Below are positions 63,150 to 64,000 of a stretch of 64,000 nt of DNA, one piece after another (the first letter of the stretch is position 1; every line of letters starts with the position of its first letter). The DNA is from Polyangium fumosum (GTDB lineage Bacteria; Myxococcota_A; Polyangia; Polyangiales; Polyangiaceae). The translations under genes and the position numbers were made by a program. Location: NCBI RefSeq assembly GCF_005144585.1, contig NZ_SSMQ01000019.1:118371-182370 (forward strand), in the 5' to 3' direction. A model generated the notes under the pieces. It had not been told where the DNA came from. It did no database searches and saw nothing but the letters and a program-made list of their open reading frames with translations.

Positions 63150-63893
63150 GTGTTCGGTCGCGCGGCTCGACAGATCGTCGACTGCCACGACGTCCTGCCG
63201 CTCTTCGTCTTCGATCCACGCGCGGACCTGAAGAACCGCGGCTCGATACCCATGGCGTTCCACGACAAGGTCGTGGCTTGCGAGCCGCCGCCTCCGCCCA
63301 AGCCGAAGCCTGCGCCTCCGCCTGCCCCGGCGAAGGAGCAGGAGCCGCCACCGAAGGAGAGGGCGGACGGCGGCGAGGGCGGGGGCGGGAAGGGCGGGGG
63401 CGGCAAAGGCGGCGGGAGCGCAAAGGGAGACGGGAGCGGCGGCGGCGGCGGGGACGATTCCGACAGCATCGAGAAGCGCGTCGAGAAATATCGCCTGCCA
63501 CGCTCGAAGGAGGCCACGCCCGAGGATCCGAGCCCCACGCAGAACGGCGACCCCGTGTTGCCGAAGAAGGGCATCTTGTCCGACGAGAGGCAGTTGCCTT
63601 CACGTGACGAGGTGCATCCGCCGAAGTGCGTGGACCCGCAATGCACGCTGGTGGATCGGGGCGGCGCGCTGCCGGAGCTCCAACACGGGCAAGGGCGACC
63701 GCTCGTGAGCGCGGTTCGCTGCCAGGACACGAAGCAGGGGTGCAACGGAAAGGGGGACGGGACCGGCAAAGGCAAAGCCCTGACGCCGATGGAGCGGATG
63801 GTCCGCGAGCTGGCGATCGCCTCGGCGATGCTGAACGGCGAGTTCAACCACGCTCGACGAAAGGGACGAACGCCTAGAGCAACGATCGGGTAG
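63150..63893 (+). CDS. low-complexity Pro/Gly/Lys-rich protein, unknown
   Basis: This 247-residue frame has consistent G/C at third codon positions. Residues about 1-45 form a short domain (MFGRAARQIVDCHDVLPLFVFDPRADLKNRGSIPMAFHDK). A Pro/Lys stretch (about 47-72) and a Gly/Lys/Ser-rich linker (about 72-110) follow. The C-terminal charged region has KCVDPQCTLVDRGG and ends in a helix-forming LTPMERMVRELAIASAMLNGEFNHARR. No signal peptide. The opposite strand is also open but less codon-like. GTG start, with GAAGG nine bases upstream. Unknown function; it may be a DNA- or surface-binding scaffold. Confidence 0.6.
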   Translation: MFGRAARQIVDCHDVLPLFVFDPRADLKNRGSIPMAFHDKVVACEPPPPPKPKPAPPPAPAKEQEPPPKERADGGEGGGGKGGGGKGGGSAKGDGSGGGGGDDSDSIEKRVEKYRLPRSKEATPEDPSPTQNGDPVLPKKGILSDERQLPSRDEVHPPKCVDPQCTLVDRGGALPELQHGQGRPLVSAVRCQDTKQGCNGKGDGTGKGKALTPMERMVRELAIASAMLNGEFNHARRKGRTPRATIG

Positions 63894-64000
63894 AAAGCCA
63901 GATCATTCCGAGCAGTTACGTGACGAGGATCGACAAGGCCAGACGGCTGTGCTCTACTGCGCGCGGCTCGCCCAGCCTGCACGGAATAGGTCTCCGCCAT
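63894..64000. other. end of window, no complete gene
   Basis: The last 107 bases hold no supported gene. The minus strand has an ATG at the very end (64000), but the residues that follow read as noise through the opposite strand of the previous gene. Confidence 0.5.

Noticed and set aside
63095..64000. 301-residue minus-strand frame at the window end
   Set aside because: Opposite strand of a more codon-like gene; its Pro/Ser-runs mirror the Gly/Lys linker.

Overview
The window comes from a very GC-rich genome with strong G/C third-position codon bias. It is dominated by lipoproteins with Gly-rich or Cys-rich linkers, PAS/STAS regulators, NtrC-type sigma-54 signalling, TPR proteins, OmpA/TSP3 envelope proteins and Cys-rich 'Stigma'-type repeats. 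This mixture is typical of myxobacteria. A member of the Polyangia/Sorangiineae (Polyangium/Sorangium-like) is the best guess, but this is inferred from gene style and not from a marker gene.

Layout. 1-5.6 kb: the end of an esterase, a secreted Pro/Ala-rich protein, a DedA membrane protein, an uncharacterised integral membrane protein and two proteins of unknown function. 5.6-12.8 kb: a PGYP-repeat outer-membrane-like protein, an aldehyde dehydrogenase, a PAS-PAS-STAS protein, a crotonase divergent from a TetR regulator with two matching palindromes between them, and a cytochrome c/copper-monooxygenase lipoprotein. 12.9-22.1 kb: a HelD/UvrD-like helicase, an ankyrin lipoprotein, a DnaJ-type zinc-motif membrane protein, a Cys-rich lipoprotein, an MscS channel fused to a cyclic-nucleotide-binding domain, an SDR and a member of a three-copy unknown family. 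22.2-34.5 kb: an RCC1-repeat lipoprotein, then a 2189-residue lipoprotein of SpvB/Tc/RHS type with an ADP-ribosyltransferase-like C-terminal tip. It is followed by a roughly 4-kb array of immunity candidates, displaced toxin tips and gene remnants. This is the most interesting part of the window.

35-44.4 kb: a second PAS-STAS protein, a beta-propeller-like lipoprotein, a crotonase/RimK translationally coupled pair, an acyl-CoA dehydrogenase with an upstream palindrome, tRNA-Ala(GGC) with a strong terminator, a VanZ-like protein and a long collagen-like Gly-X-Y protein. 44.4-53.6 kb: a small lipoprotein, an OmpA/TSP3 protein, a TPR lipoprotein overlapping a GT39 glycosyltransferase, a TPR membrane protein, glmM and a GT2 glycosyltransferase. 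53.7-56.5 kb: a Cys-rich choice-of-anchor-like lipoprotein and a lone Hcp (type VI tube protein). 56.8-62.5 kb: a minus-strand cluster consisting of a third unknown-family paralogue, a Cys-cluster protein, a globin-coupled (heme, probably O2-sensing) PAS histidine kinase, an NtrC-type regulator, a single-domain receiver and a MoxR ATPase. 62.5-64 kb: a gene-poor stretch and one low-complexity Gly/Lys-rich protein.

The main functional themes are contact-dependent or secreted antagonism (the RHS tail array and Hcp), envelope and surface decoration, and fatty-acyl/aldehyde metabolism with local repressors. A heme-based two-component operon forms a fourth theme. All assignments come from reading motifs; no database search was possible.
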